Assembly: GCA_028702415.1 (NCBI GenBank)
Contig: JAQVOT010000091.1
Coordinates: 1 to 5,315 of the forward strand
Source: Eubacteriales bacterium
Lineage (GTDB): Bacteria; Bacillota; Clostridia; Peptostreptococcales; Anaerovoracaceae
Direction: 5' to 3'
DNA: 5,315 bases
Position 1 is the stretch's first letter. Each line of letters starts with the position of its first letter. Position numbers and translations under genes: made by a program. Under the pieces are notes generated by a model. That model did not search any database. It was not told where the DNA came from and worked only from the letters and a program-made list of their open reading frames with translations. Of this stretch, positions 1-5,315 are shown one piece after another.

Positions 1-293
1 CAATTCACCCACACACAAAGTTCAAGGGACAGGTATACGTACTGAAGAAAGAAGAGGGTGGAAGACATACACCATTCTTCAACGGTTACAGACCGCAGTT
101 CTTTTTCAGAACAACAGATGTAACAGGTGATCTTTCACTGCCGGAAGGTGTTGAAATGTGTATGCCTGGAGATAACATCATAATGACAATTGAGCTGATT
201 ACTCCAATCGCAATCGAAGAAGGACTGAGATTCGCTATCAGAGAAGGTGGCAGAACAGTAGGTTCAGGCGTTGTAACAGAGATTATCGAATAG
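1..293 (+). CDS. tuf: Elongation factor Tu, C-terminal part (5' end outside window)
   Basis: EF-Tu is the GTPase that carries aminoacyl-tRNA to the ribosome in the cytoplasm. The visible reading frame starts at base 3 and gives 96 residues before a TAG stop at 291-293, about the last quarter of a protein that is normally near 395-400 residues. This corresponds to beta-barrel domain 3. Highly conserved EF-Tu strings are directly readable: [35 protein letters not shown] and [18 protein letters not shown]. The GTPase domain is not in the window. A Cys sits where many EF-Tu proteins have Val before MPGDN (EMCMPGDN), a harmless-looking variant. A strong terminator follows 21 bases after the stop, so tuf is the last gene of its transcript. 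Identification is essentially certain; which tuf copy this is, and what lies upstream (often fusA), cannot be seen. Confidence 0.98.
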   Translation, partial: IHPHTKFKGQVYVLKKEEGGRHTPFFNGYRPQFFFRTTDVTGDLSLPEGVEMCMPGDNIIMTIELITPIAIEEGLRFAIREGGRTVGSGVVTEIIE

Positions 294-314
294 CTCAAGC
301 AGATTTGAAATCAT

Positions 315-344
315 GAAGACCTCCACGGAGGTCTTCTTTAGTTT
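315..344 (+). terminator. Intrinsic terminator after tuf
   Basis: A perfect inverted repeat: GAAGACCTC at 315-323 pairs with GAGGTCTTC at 328-336 around the four-base loop CACG. It is followed directly by the T-rich run TTTAGTTT. It lies 21 bases past the tuf stop and fits a rho-independent terminator for the tuf transcript. The core AGACCTC/GAGGTCT is the same as in the terminator at 1941-1966. Confidence 0.93.
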
Positions 345-378
345 CCCCGGCAAGTCAGCTTCAGGAGGAGTCAAATTT

Positions 379-426
379 ATGATTTCAGAGAAAGCCGGAT
401 TGAAACCTTCTATTAAAATATATTAA
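379..426 (+). CDS. Possible 15-codon short ORF behind a strong Shine-Dalgarno (doubtful)
   Basis: ATG at 379 is followed by 14 sense codons (MISEKAGLKPSIKIY) and TAA at 424-426. A perfect AGGAGG lies at 363-368, ten bases before the ATG. The peptide resembles nothing I recognise. The ORF sits between the tuf terminator and the 459-residue gene, in a region otherwise without coding signs. It could be a leader peptide or small protein, a remnant of an older gene start, or chance. It overlaps the weak promoter candidate at 400-426; if that promoter is real the ORF would lie upstream of the transcript. Only the ribosome binding site supports it. Confidence 0.2.
   Translation: MISEKAGLKPSIKIY
400..426 (+). 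promoter_or_regulatory. Weak sigma-A-like promoter candidate for the 459-residue gene
   Basis: TTGAAA at 400-405 resembles a -35 box. An AT-rich stretch follows, with TATTAA at 421-426 as the nearest -10 match after a short 15-base spacer. Some promoter is expected between the tuf terminator (ends 344) and the start at 491, because the terminator should block read-through. This is the best match I see, but the spacer is not ideal and the AT-rich context makes chance matches likely. Confidence 0.2.
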
Positions 427-478
427 TGAAATAAGAAAAAAGAGACTGTTGTGATAAAATGGACCGAAGATAAAAAAC

Positions 479-484
479 AAGGAG
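479..484 (+). promoter_or_regulatory. Ribosome binding site that fixes a TTG start
   Basis: AAGGAG ends six bases before the TTG at 491-493, an ideal spacing. No ATG in this frame near the 5' end has a comparable site; the first in-frame ATG is codon 25. This supports TTG as the true start of the downstream gene. Confidence 0.8.
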
Positions 485-490
485 ATTTGA

Positions 491-1870
491 TTGAGAAGCA
501 ACAAGTGGAAGAAAAAAGAGTTTTCAACAGAAACTCTCACACAGGTCGAAGTTGAAGAGATTATGGCAGAGTCACAGGGCTATAATAATGGAAAGGCCCC
601 GGTGAGTCGCCATACTCAGCATGCCCGGGATCTCGATGATCTGGCTGAATTGCAGAGAAGTAACTACAGACGTGATGAGTTTAACGAAACTCATAATTAT
701 AAAATTCCGGATTCTGTAAGAAATTACTATCCCCAGGATGATGAAGAAGTCGCAATTGACGAAAGTGAATATGATGCATATGGCACTGATGGTGATACAG
801 AGTTTTCCCTTCAGCCCTTAAATCCGGCAGATGAAAGCTACGATGACATCATCGAAAACTTCGAAGAGGTCATGGAGAAGATGTCAGATGGGCCTACGAA
901 GCCAAAGTACTGGTTCAAGGAACAGGGTGATCACTGGTTCTGCAGTTGCGGACAGTTGAACAGCGGAGACCGGTGTACAAATTGCGGATTGGAGAGGGCC
1001 CTATTAAAATCACTGTTCTTTCTGCATGAACCCTCAGGAGAGCCGGGGGAATTTGAAGGAATGAACATCAGCTACACTGATGTGGATATGCCAAAGGGCC
1101 TTTCTCAAAGATCCAAACTGATAATTGCCATAATAATAATTGTCATTCTGCTGGCGGGAACCGGTATCTTTTCTTATTTTTATGTTATAAAACCCAATAT
1201 GGAGAAGGAGGCCGCGGAGAAGCAGGGAGCTGCTTTAGAAAGCCTGCGCACAAATGTTGTCATGTACACCTCCGGCATGGACTCTTTCGTAAGAAACAGC
1301 TACATTACTGCCGGTAACAGCTGCCTGGAAGATGAAGAGTATGACCAGGCTATAAGCTTCTATGAAATGGCAAAGGACCTGAAGGACAGTGATGAAATAG
1401 ATGGTAAAATAAATGAAGCCAAATATGCTTACCTGGTGGCCCATAGAGAAGATGGCGGTGAAAAATTCGAAAAATATCTGAGTGAGTTGTACGAAGATAA
1501 CTATTCGAATATTGGAGAAATATATGATGAATACTATGCATGGCATGTGAAGGTCGTTGCCAATCTTTCTCCGGATGATTACTCAACAGATATAAGCAGC
1601 GCCGGCAGAAACGACATCGTGTACTTCCACGTTTCCTTAAGCGGTGGACCTCCGGGAGAAACACTGGACGTTTATTACAAAGCAAAATATCCATCGGGGC
1701 GGGAGGAAATCCAGCAGATAGGTTCAGAATGGAAGTCAGGTTCCAAGGGGAGCGTCCGCTGCATGTACGCGGTTCCACTTCTCGGCAAGGAAGGAAAACT
1801 CACATTCAATGTATATAATAAAAGCACTGAAGAGATAATAGGATCAGACAGCATAACCTTAAGCAAATAG
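491..1870 (+). CDS. Single-pass membrane protein with internal zinc ribbon, function unknown
   Basis: I do not recognise a named family. The 459-residue product starts at TTG, chosen for the AAGGAG six bases upstream. Visible parts in order: a hydrophilic, very acidic region (about 1-130, rich in D, E and Y); a four-Cys zinc ribbon around 149-166 (C151, C153, C162, C165, pattern WxCxCG-x8-CxxCG); one hydrophobic helix at about 209-231 rich in Ile; a helical segment at about 240-350 with a TPR-like stretch (CLEDEEYDQAISFYEMAKDL); and a beta-rich, possibly Ig-like C-terminal domain (about 350-459). There is no N-terminal signal peptide. Basic residues RSK just before the helix suggest a cytoplasmic zinc ribbon and an external C-terminal half. 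The order ribbon-helix-external domain recalls TcaA/YvbJ-type Firmicute proteins, but that is an analogy only. It is probably monocistronic, lying between two terminators. A role in envelope sensing or assembly is a guess. Confidence 0.9.
   Translation: MRSNKWKKKEFSTETLTQVEVEEIMAESQGYNNGKAPVSRHTQHARDLDDLAELQRSNYRRDEFNETHNYKIPDSVRNYYPQDDEEVAIDESEYDAYGTDGDTEFSLQPLNPADESYDDIIENFEEVMEKMSDGPTKPKYWFKEQGDHWFCSCGQLNSGDRCTNCGLERALLKSLFFLHEPSGEPGEFEGMNISYTDVDMPKGLSQRSKLIIAIIIIVILLAGTGIFSYFYVIKPNMEKEAAEKQGAALESLRTNVVMYTSGMDSFVRNSYITAGNSCLEDEEYDQAISFYEMAKDLKDSDEIDGKINEAKYAYLVAHREDGGEKFEKYLSELYEDNYSNIGEIYDEYYAWHVKVVANLSPDDYSTDISSAGRNDIVYFHVSLSGGPPGETLDVYYKAKYPSGREEIQQIGSEWKSGSKGSVRCMYAVPLLGKEGKLTFNVYNKSTEEIIGSDSITLSK
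941..985 (+). other. Zinc ribbon motif within the 459-residue protein
   Basis: Residues 151-165 carry C-x-C-G, eight residues, then C-x-x-C, preceded by Trp149 minus-one aromatic context (HWF) and containing an Asn between the Cys pairs. This arrangement is the short bacterial zinc ribbon form, similar in spacing to RanBP2-type fingers. Four-Cys metal binding is inferred from the pattern, and zinc is the usual ligand in such motifs. Confidence 0.8.
1115..1183 (+). other. Transmembrane helix within the 459-residue protein
   Basis: Residues about 209-231 form an uninterrupted hydrophobic stretch beginning with a run of Ile (LIIAIIIIVILLAG) and ending in aromatic residues (FSYFYV). It is the only membrane segment in the protein. 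Flanking charges (QRSK before, IKPNMEKE after) favour the N-terminus inside. Confidence 0.9.
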
Positions 1871-1940
1871 AAAAGGCAACCCGGTAGAGCCGGGGAACAA
1901 AGAATTCGAGCTCTAGGACAGCTCACCTGACAGTGAAATG

Positions 1941-1966
1941 AAAAGACCTCAAGGGAGGTCTTTTTT
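1941..1966. terminator. Bidirectional intrinsic terminator between converging genes
   Basis: AAAAGACCTC at 1941-1950 pairs perfectly with GAGGTCTTTT at 1955-1964 around loop AAGG, giving a 10-pair stem with A-run on one side and T-run on the other. On the + strand it ends the 459-residue gene (stop 71 bases earlier, T-run 1961-1966). On the - strand it serves hypF, whose TAA stop at 1967-1965 touches the stem. The remaining bases 1871-1940 hold only two short 5-pair hairpins and no gene. Confidence 0.92.
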
Positions 1967-4337
1967 AATCTCGAAGCAGCTCAAGCATGCCAATATAGTT
2001 TTGTCCCAGTGCAATTCCACCGTCATTTGGGCTGACGGAGATGTTATAGTAGACTTCGAAATCCTCTCCCCGGAGTTTTTTCAGAATCCCTTCCGTGAAA
2101 ATCTTGTTCTGGAAGGTTCCCCCGGTTAAAGCAACCTGACCGGCGCCGGATTTTCTGCGGATTTCAATGCAGTTCTCGAGGATCATGCCAATGATGTTTT
2201 CGTGGAATTCAAGTGCAAGTCTGCATGCATATGCAGGAATGATATGGTCCGGAGCATCGCAGCCCGGATGGTAATAATCTTCTCCGGGATGTTTTAAGGC
2301 AAAGGCGGCAGCATCCTCTAAAAGGATAGCACATTTGCCTTCGTGATCATTGTAATCAGAAATACCTAGCAGGCAGCTGACTGCATCAAACAATCTTCCC
2401 ATGCTTGAACTTCTCACGGTATTAATGTGGTTGGTAATAGCTTTTTGTATCAGCAGTGAGTCTGGTTTTGCGAGAACACGATCCAGACCGTATTCAATTA
2501 TTTCAGCGATGTCTACAGATATCTGGCGGCACTCTTCATGGTCGGAGCACACATCATTTTCACTGGCACACACATAGCTTAAGGCTGAACGTAGAGCATC
2601 CTTCATCGAGGAATCTCCACCAATCATATCGATATACCGAAGATGTGCCATGCGCTTCATTTCAGGACCTTCACAGAGTAGAAATTCCCCGCCCCATATG
2701 TTGCCGTCAGTGCCATAACCGGTGCCGTCAAAACTTACACCTATTACAGGGCCCTTGAGATTGTTCTCGGCCATTACGGAAGCCACATGGGCATGATGGT
2801 GCTGAACCTTAAGCAAAGGCAGTCCGGCTGATTTCGCGTATTCTTCCGCAAAACCTGTGGTGAAGTAGAGAGGGTGCATGTCGCAGACAATCATATCAGG
2901 TTTAATCCTGAACAATTCGGCCATGCTGCTAATATTTTCCCTAAAGATCTCCTGGTTTTCCACGCTGTCCATATCACCGAAATACTGACTCATGTATGCG
3001 AAAGGCCCCTTGGAAAGAGCGAAAGAATTCTTTAACTGTCCTCCTGTTGCCAGAATGCAGCCTCTGGATTTCAGATTGCTTCCAGCTTCCAGATAGAGGG
3101 GAACAGGAGCATAACCCTTAGATCGTCTTATCATCTGAGGCTGTTCATCAATGACTCTGGTAACAGAATCATCCATACGTATGCGGATGCTGCGTCTATT
3201 GTATATTATCCCGTCAATTAGTGCCTTTTTACTGTTGGCTTCTTTCAGGAAAGAAATCATTTCTTCCTCATCCTTTATCATTGGCAGGTCAGAATGGTTG
3301 GCGCTGGTGAAAATCAGAGGGCTGATACGATCCAGCAGCATGTACTGGGCAGCGAAACTGGGCAGAAAGCATCCAATAAATCGGCTCCTTTTCAGATCAT
3401 CCATCCATGATACTCCCATTTCATTCAGCTTGTGCTCAAGAAGAATAATCGGACGGGCAGAGGATTCCAGAAGTTTTGCCTCTACATCATTAAGGTGGCA
3501 GTATCTTTTTATCTCTTCAAGGTTTCTGAACATCACAGCGAAAGGCTTACTTTCACGGTGTTTTATTTCACGAAGCTTGCTGACAGCCTTACTGTTGAAG
3601 GGATCTGCCACAAGATTGTATCCTCCTATACTCTTGAAAGCTATTACTCCGTCATTTTTAATGATATCAGCGGCATGATCAAGAAGGTCATCATCATTGT
3701 CAAAAGAGTCATAAGAGTCATAAGAAGCCTTCATTTGAGTCATAAGAAGCTGAGGACCGCAGTGATGACAGGAAATCGTCTGGGCATGATGACGGCGGTC
3801 CTTAAGATCCGTATATTCGTTTAGACAGAAATCGCACATAGGAAATTCAATCATTGACGTGTTATCCCTGTCATATGGGATACGGTGGATTATTGTGTAT
3901 CTGGGTCCGCATATCTGGCAGCTTATGAATGGGTGCCGGTAGCGGGGATTTCCTTCATCATAGAGTTCTTCCAGACAGTGGGGGCAGATAGCAAGGTCTG
4001 CCGGAATCATCGCCGCTTCATCGTCACCTTCATCGCTTCGAATTATTTCGAAGCCCGGAAAATCGGTAAAACCTGTATCCCCTGATTTATCACAGCCTAA
4101 AACAGTGCGCTTTATGTGCACTATTTCAGATGGGCCCGGTTTTTCGGCTGCAAGGGCATCAATAAATGTGTCGATTTTTGAAGGCAGGTCTGTTACTGTG
4201 ATTTCCACCAGTCCGCCGATGTTAAGCACCTGCCCCCTCATGCCAAGGCGATTTGCGATTTTAGCAACAAAGGGCCGAAAACCGACCCCCTGAACTATTC
4301 CCCATAATTTTATATTTTCTGTTACTCTGTTACTCAT
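1965..4337 (-). CDS. hypF: [NiFe]-hydrogenase maturation carbamoyltransferase HypF
   Basis: HypF uses carbamoyl phosphate and ATP to form carbamoyl adenylate and passes the carbamoyl group to the C-terminal Cys of HypE, the first step to the CN ligands of the hydrogenase iron. The 790 residues show the full family order. An acylphosphatase domain (about 8-95) has VQGVGFRPF with Arg21 and Asn39. A double zinc finger has C118/C121/C140/C143 and C168/C171/C190/C193, both CxxC-x18-CxxC. A YrdC-like domain (about 213-400) has REIKHRESKPFAVM and TSAN. A Kae1-like domain (about 420-790) has HHHAH at 513-517, FDGTGYGTDG, SMGRLFDAVSCLLG and SPNDGGIALGQ. All key motifs are intact and the length is slightly above the E. 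coli protein (750). I chose ATG 4337, which overlaps the hypB stop by 8 bases (ATGAGTAA), suggesting coupled translation; ATG 4349 is the main alternative. An upstream in-frame ATG at 4400 would add 21 residues unlike the family. Last gene of the hyp run. Confidence 0.97.
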   Translation of the reverse strand: MSNRVTENIKLWGIVQGVGFRPFVAKIANRLGMRGQVLNIGGLVEITVTDLPSKIDTFIDALAAEKPGPSEIVHIKRTVLGCDKSGDTGFTDFPGFEIIRSDEGDDEAAMIPADLAICPHCLEELYDEGNPRYRHPFISCQICGPRYTIIHRIPYDRDNTSMIEFPMCDFCLNEYTDLKDRRHHAQTISCHHCGPQLLMTQMKASYDSYDSFDNDDDLLDHAADIIKNDGVIAFKSIGGYNLVADPFNSKAVSKLREIKHRESKPFAVMFRNLEEIKRYCHLNDVEAKLLESSARPIILLEHKLNEMGVSWMDDLKRSRFIGCFLPSFAAQYMLLDRISPLIFTSANHSDLPMIKDEEEMISFLKEANSKKALIDGIIYNRRSIRIRMDDSVTRVIDEQPQMIRRSKGYAPVPLYLEAGSNLKSRGCILATGGQLKNSFALSKGPFAYMSQYFGDMDSVENQEIFRENISSMAELFRIKPDMIVCDMHPLYFTTGFAEEYAKSAGLPLLKVQHHHAHVASVMAENNLKGPVIGVSFDGTGYGTDGNIWGGEFLLCEGPEMKRMAHLRYIDMIGGDSSMKDALRSALSYVCASENDVCSDHEECRQISVDIAEIIEYGLDRVLAKPDSLLIQKAITNHINTVRSSSMGRLFDAVSCLLGISDYNDHEGKCAILLEDAAAFALKHPGEDYYHPGCDAPDHIIPAYACRLALEFHENIIGMILENCIEIRRKSGAGQVALTGGTFQNKIFTEGILKKLRGEDFEVYYNISVSPNDGGIALGQNYIGMLELLRD
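3687..3750 (-). repeat. Short imperfect repeats expanding a HypF linker
   Basis: On the + strand GAGTCATAAGA occurs at 3706, 3715 and 3737; the copies at 3715 and 3737 share 14 bases (GAGTCATAAGAAGC), and the first two are a 9-base tandem. In HypF they encode the Tyr/Asp/Ser linker at residues 205-217 (SYDSYDSFDNDDD) between the zinc fingers and the YrdC-like domain. The 9-base unit keeps the frame, while the 22-base offset places the third copy in a different frame (LLMT). Confidence 0.75.
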
Positions 4338-5031
4338 GATGATGGTCATGTTCCTCGTGATGGTGTTCATGAACTTCAAGGCCGGCAGCTTTTGCTTCAA
4401 GCCAGGCAGCTACTTCCGCAAAACCTTCACCGGTTCTGCCTGAAACCTTGAATACGGGGGCGTCTTTGTTAAGGGCCCGGACGCCCTTCATATAGAAATC
4501 CTCATCGAAATCAAGATAAGGTATTAGATCTACCTTATTAAGGATGATAATATCCGCCTTTTCAAAGGCCAGGGGGTATTTGTATGGCTTGTCGCTGCCT
4601 TCTGTTACTGTGGATATAAGCATAAGAACATGTTCTCCTATTGTGAATTCTGCAGGGCAGACCAGATTCCCAATGTTTTCTATAAACATAATACCCGGTT
4701 CATCAAAGGCGATATGATGAGTTGCGTGCTCGATCATTGGAGCATCCAAATGGCATGCTCCATGCGTGTTTATCTGATGTGCTTCAACACCAAGGTTTTT
4801 CAGATCAACAGTATCAAGATCTGATTCGATGTCTCCCTCTATAACATAGGGTTTTAGCCTCATATGTTTGAAGATATTCTTAAGTGTTGTTGTCTTGCCT
4901 ACCCCGGGGGCTCCCATTTCGTTTACAACCAGAATCCCATGATCGTTCATGTGCTCTCTAACCTGCTCTGCAATACGATCATTTTCATCCAGGATTCCCT
5001 CCTGAAGGCTGATTTTTCTAATATCGTGCAT
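4330..5031 (-). CDS. hypB: Hydrogenase nickel-insertion GTPase HypB with C-terminal His-rich tail
   Basis: HypB is a cytoplasmic SIMIBI-class GTPase that works with HypA to load nickel into the [NiFe]-hydrogenase large subunit. The start at ATG 5031 has GGAGG four bases upstream; an in-frame ATG at 5064 has no site and adds 11 unlikely residues. The 233-residue protein has the P-loop GAPGVGKTT (40-48), the metal-site Cys-His pair in GACHLDAP (C93, H94), ENIGNLVCP with C125, and the base-specificity motif NKVDL (165-169). These are all standard for the family. The N-terminus lacks the CxxCGC nickel motif found in E. coli HypB and has no N-terminal His stretch. Instead the last 13 residues (HEHHHEEHDHHHE) contain eight His, probably a nickel-binding or storage tail. 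It lies 45 bases after hypA and overlaps hypF by 8 bases, so the three are very likely one operon. Confidence 0.97.
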   Translation of the reverse strand: MHDIRKISLQEGILDENDRIAEQVREHMNDHGILVVNEMGAPGVGKTTTLKNIFKHMRLKPYVIEGDIESDLDTVDLKNLGVEAHQINTHGACHLDAPMIEHATHHIAFDEPGIMFIENIGNLVCPAEFTIGEHVLMLISTVTEGSDKPYKYPLAFEKADIIILNKVDLIPYLDFDEDFYMKGVRALNKDAPVFKVSGRTGEGFAEVAAWLEAKAAGLEVHEHHHEEHDHHHE

Positions 5032-5035
5032 ATTT

Positions 5036-5040
5036 CCTCC
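5036..5040 (-). promoter_or_regulatory. Ribosome binding site of hypB
   Basis: GGAGG on the - strand ends four bases before ATG 5031. It decides the hypB start over the in-frame ATG at 5064, which has only AT-rich sequence in front of it. Confidence 0.8.
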
Positions 5041-5076
5041 AAAAAATGACAAAGCAACTGACATATTGTTATAATT

Positions 5077-5315
5077 TTATTCAATTTCGATACTGTCAAT
5101 ATAGAATTCCTTGCCGATATCCGAGGGTTCTCCCTCGCCCCCGCAATATGGGCATTCAAAGGATAGCAGCTGGCGTTTGAACAGCTTGCCGCATCTTTTG
5201 CATCGGGATTTGGGCTCAACGTGGCGAATCTCGCATTTGGCACCCTGACAGAGCGTACCCTCTGAAATCACATCGAAGTACATCTGGACGGATTCTCCCA
5301 CATATCCTGAATAAT
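5077..5315 (-). CDS. hypA: Hydrogenase nickel chaperone HypA (5' end outside window)
   Basis: HypA is a small zinc- and nickel-binding chaperone that partners with HypB to deliver nickel to the hydrogenase. The last 78 residues are visible, ending at TAA 5079-5077; the frame is open to the window edge. Full HypA proteins are about 115 residues, so roughly 35-40 N-terminal residues, including the nickel-binding MHE start, are missing. The visible part begins in the strand YSGYVGESVQMYFDVISEGT, which matches the middle of HypA. It then shows the structural zinc site as two pairs, CKRC and CPYC, 12 residues apart, followed by the usual C-terminal strand (EFYIDSIEIE). A GTG at 5301 in this frame could be mistaken for a start, but it lies inside a conserved part and has no convincing binding site. 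First of the three hyp genes seen here; the operon promoter is outside the window. Confidence 0.95.
   Translation of the reverse strand, partial: YSGYVGESVQMYFDVISEGTLCQGAKCEIRHVEPKSRCKRCGKLFKRQLLSFECPYCGGEGEPSDIGKEFYIDSIEIE

Noticed and set aside
449..476. TTGTGA...TAAAAA as a promoter
   Set aside because: It would place the transcript start within a few bases of the TTG start, leaving no room for the clear AAGGAG site to act.
451..573. GTG-started alternative ORF overlapping the start of the 459-residue gene
   Set aside because: It has no ribosome binding site, reads a Lys/Glu-rich peptide out of frame with the real gene and stops soon after the gene begins.
1235..1926. - strand ORFs opposite the 459-residue gene
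   Set aside because: Their composition reflects antisense reading of an acidic protein, they overlap one another, and no start has a supporting ribosome binding site.
1880..1936. Short hairpins CCCGG/CCGGG (1880-1894) and GAGCT/AGCTC (1908-1924)
   Set aside because: Stems of five pairs with no T-tract can arise by chance. The perfect 10-pair terminator just downstream explains the 3' end.
3151..3824. Long + strand ORFs (175 and 130 codons) opposite hypF
   Set aside because: They lie entirely antisense to conserved HypF domains, lack good ribosome binding sites and give Ser/Ile-rich translations without domain character. They are frame shadows of hypF.
4338..4400. Extended hypF start at 4400 giving 21 extra residues
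   Set aside because: It would overlap hypB by 71 bases, the extra residues do not resemble HypF, and the family normally begins just before the acylphosphatase strand, matching a start at 4337.
5032..5064. Extended hypB start at 5064
   Set aside because: No ribosome binding site precedes it. The 11 added residues are the translation of the GGAGG region that serves the ATG at 5031.
1..5315. Mobile element, CRISPR array, tRNA/rRNA or riboswitch
   Set aside because: No transposase or integrase reading frame, spaced direct repeats, terminal inverted repeats, or recognisable structured RNA was seen. Almost all of the window is covered by intact genes.

Overview
The window looks like chromosomal DNA of an anaerobic Gram-positive bacterium of the class Clostridia (Firmicutes/Bacillota). 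This is inferred from a Clostridia-like EF-Tu C-terminus, strong AGGAGG-type ribosome binding sites, a TTG start behind AAGGAG, moderate-to-low GC, compact hairpin/T-tract terminators and [NiFe]-hydrogenase maturation genes. Genus cannot be fixed from the sequence.

Layout, left to right: (1) positions 1-293, + strand, the last 96 codons of tuf (elongation factor Tu), followed at 315-344 by a strong intrinsic terminator. (2) Positions 345-490, a gap of about 145 bases with an AT-rich stretch, a weak promoter candidate and a very short ORF behind an AGGAGG. (3) Positions 491-1870, + strand, a 459-residue protein of unknown function: acidic N-terminal region, internal four-Cys zinc ribbon, one transmembrane helix, helical TPR-like segment and a beta-rich C-terminal domain. 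(4) Positions 1941-1966, a hairpin that can end transcription from both sides. (5) Positions 1965-5315, - strand, a run of hydrogenase maturation genes read right to left: hypA (5' end outside the window), hypB and hypF. hypB and hypF overlap by 8 bases.

The hyp genes work together. HypA and HypB deliver nickel to the hydrogenase large subunit. HypF makes the carbamoyl adenylate and transfers the carbamoyl group to HypE, the first step in making the cyanide ligands of the active-site iron. The run ends after hypF at the shared terminator, so hypC, hypD, hypE and the hydrogenase itself must lie upstream of hypA or elsewhere. The + strand genes converge on this operon and have no evident functional link to it.

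Most of the window is ordinary. The points most worth a second look are the unnamed membrane zinc-ribbon protein, a HypB whose histidine-rich tail is at the C-terminus, and a small tandem DNA repeat that has expanded a linker inside HypF. I found no evidence of a new defence system, mobile element, CRISPR array or structural RNA.
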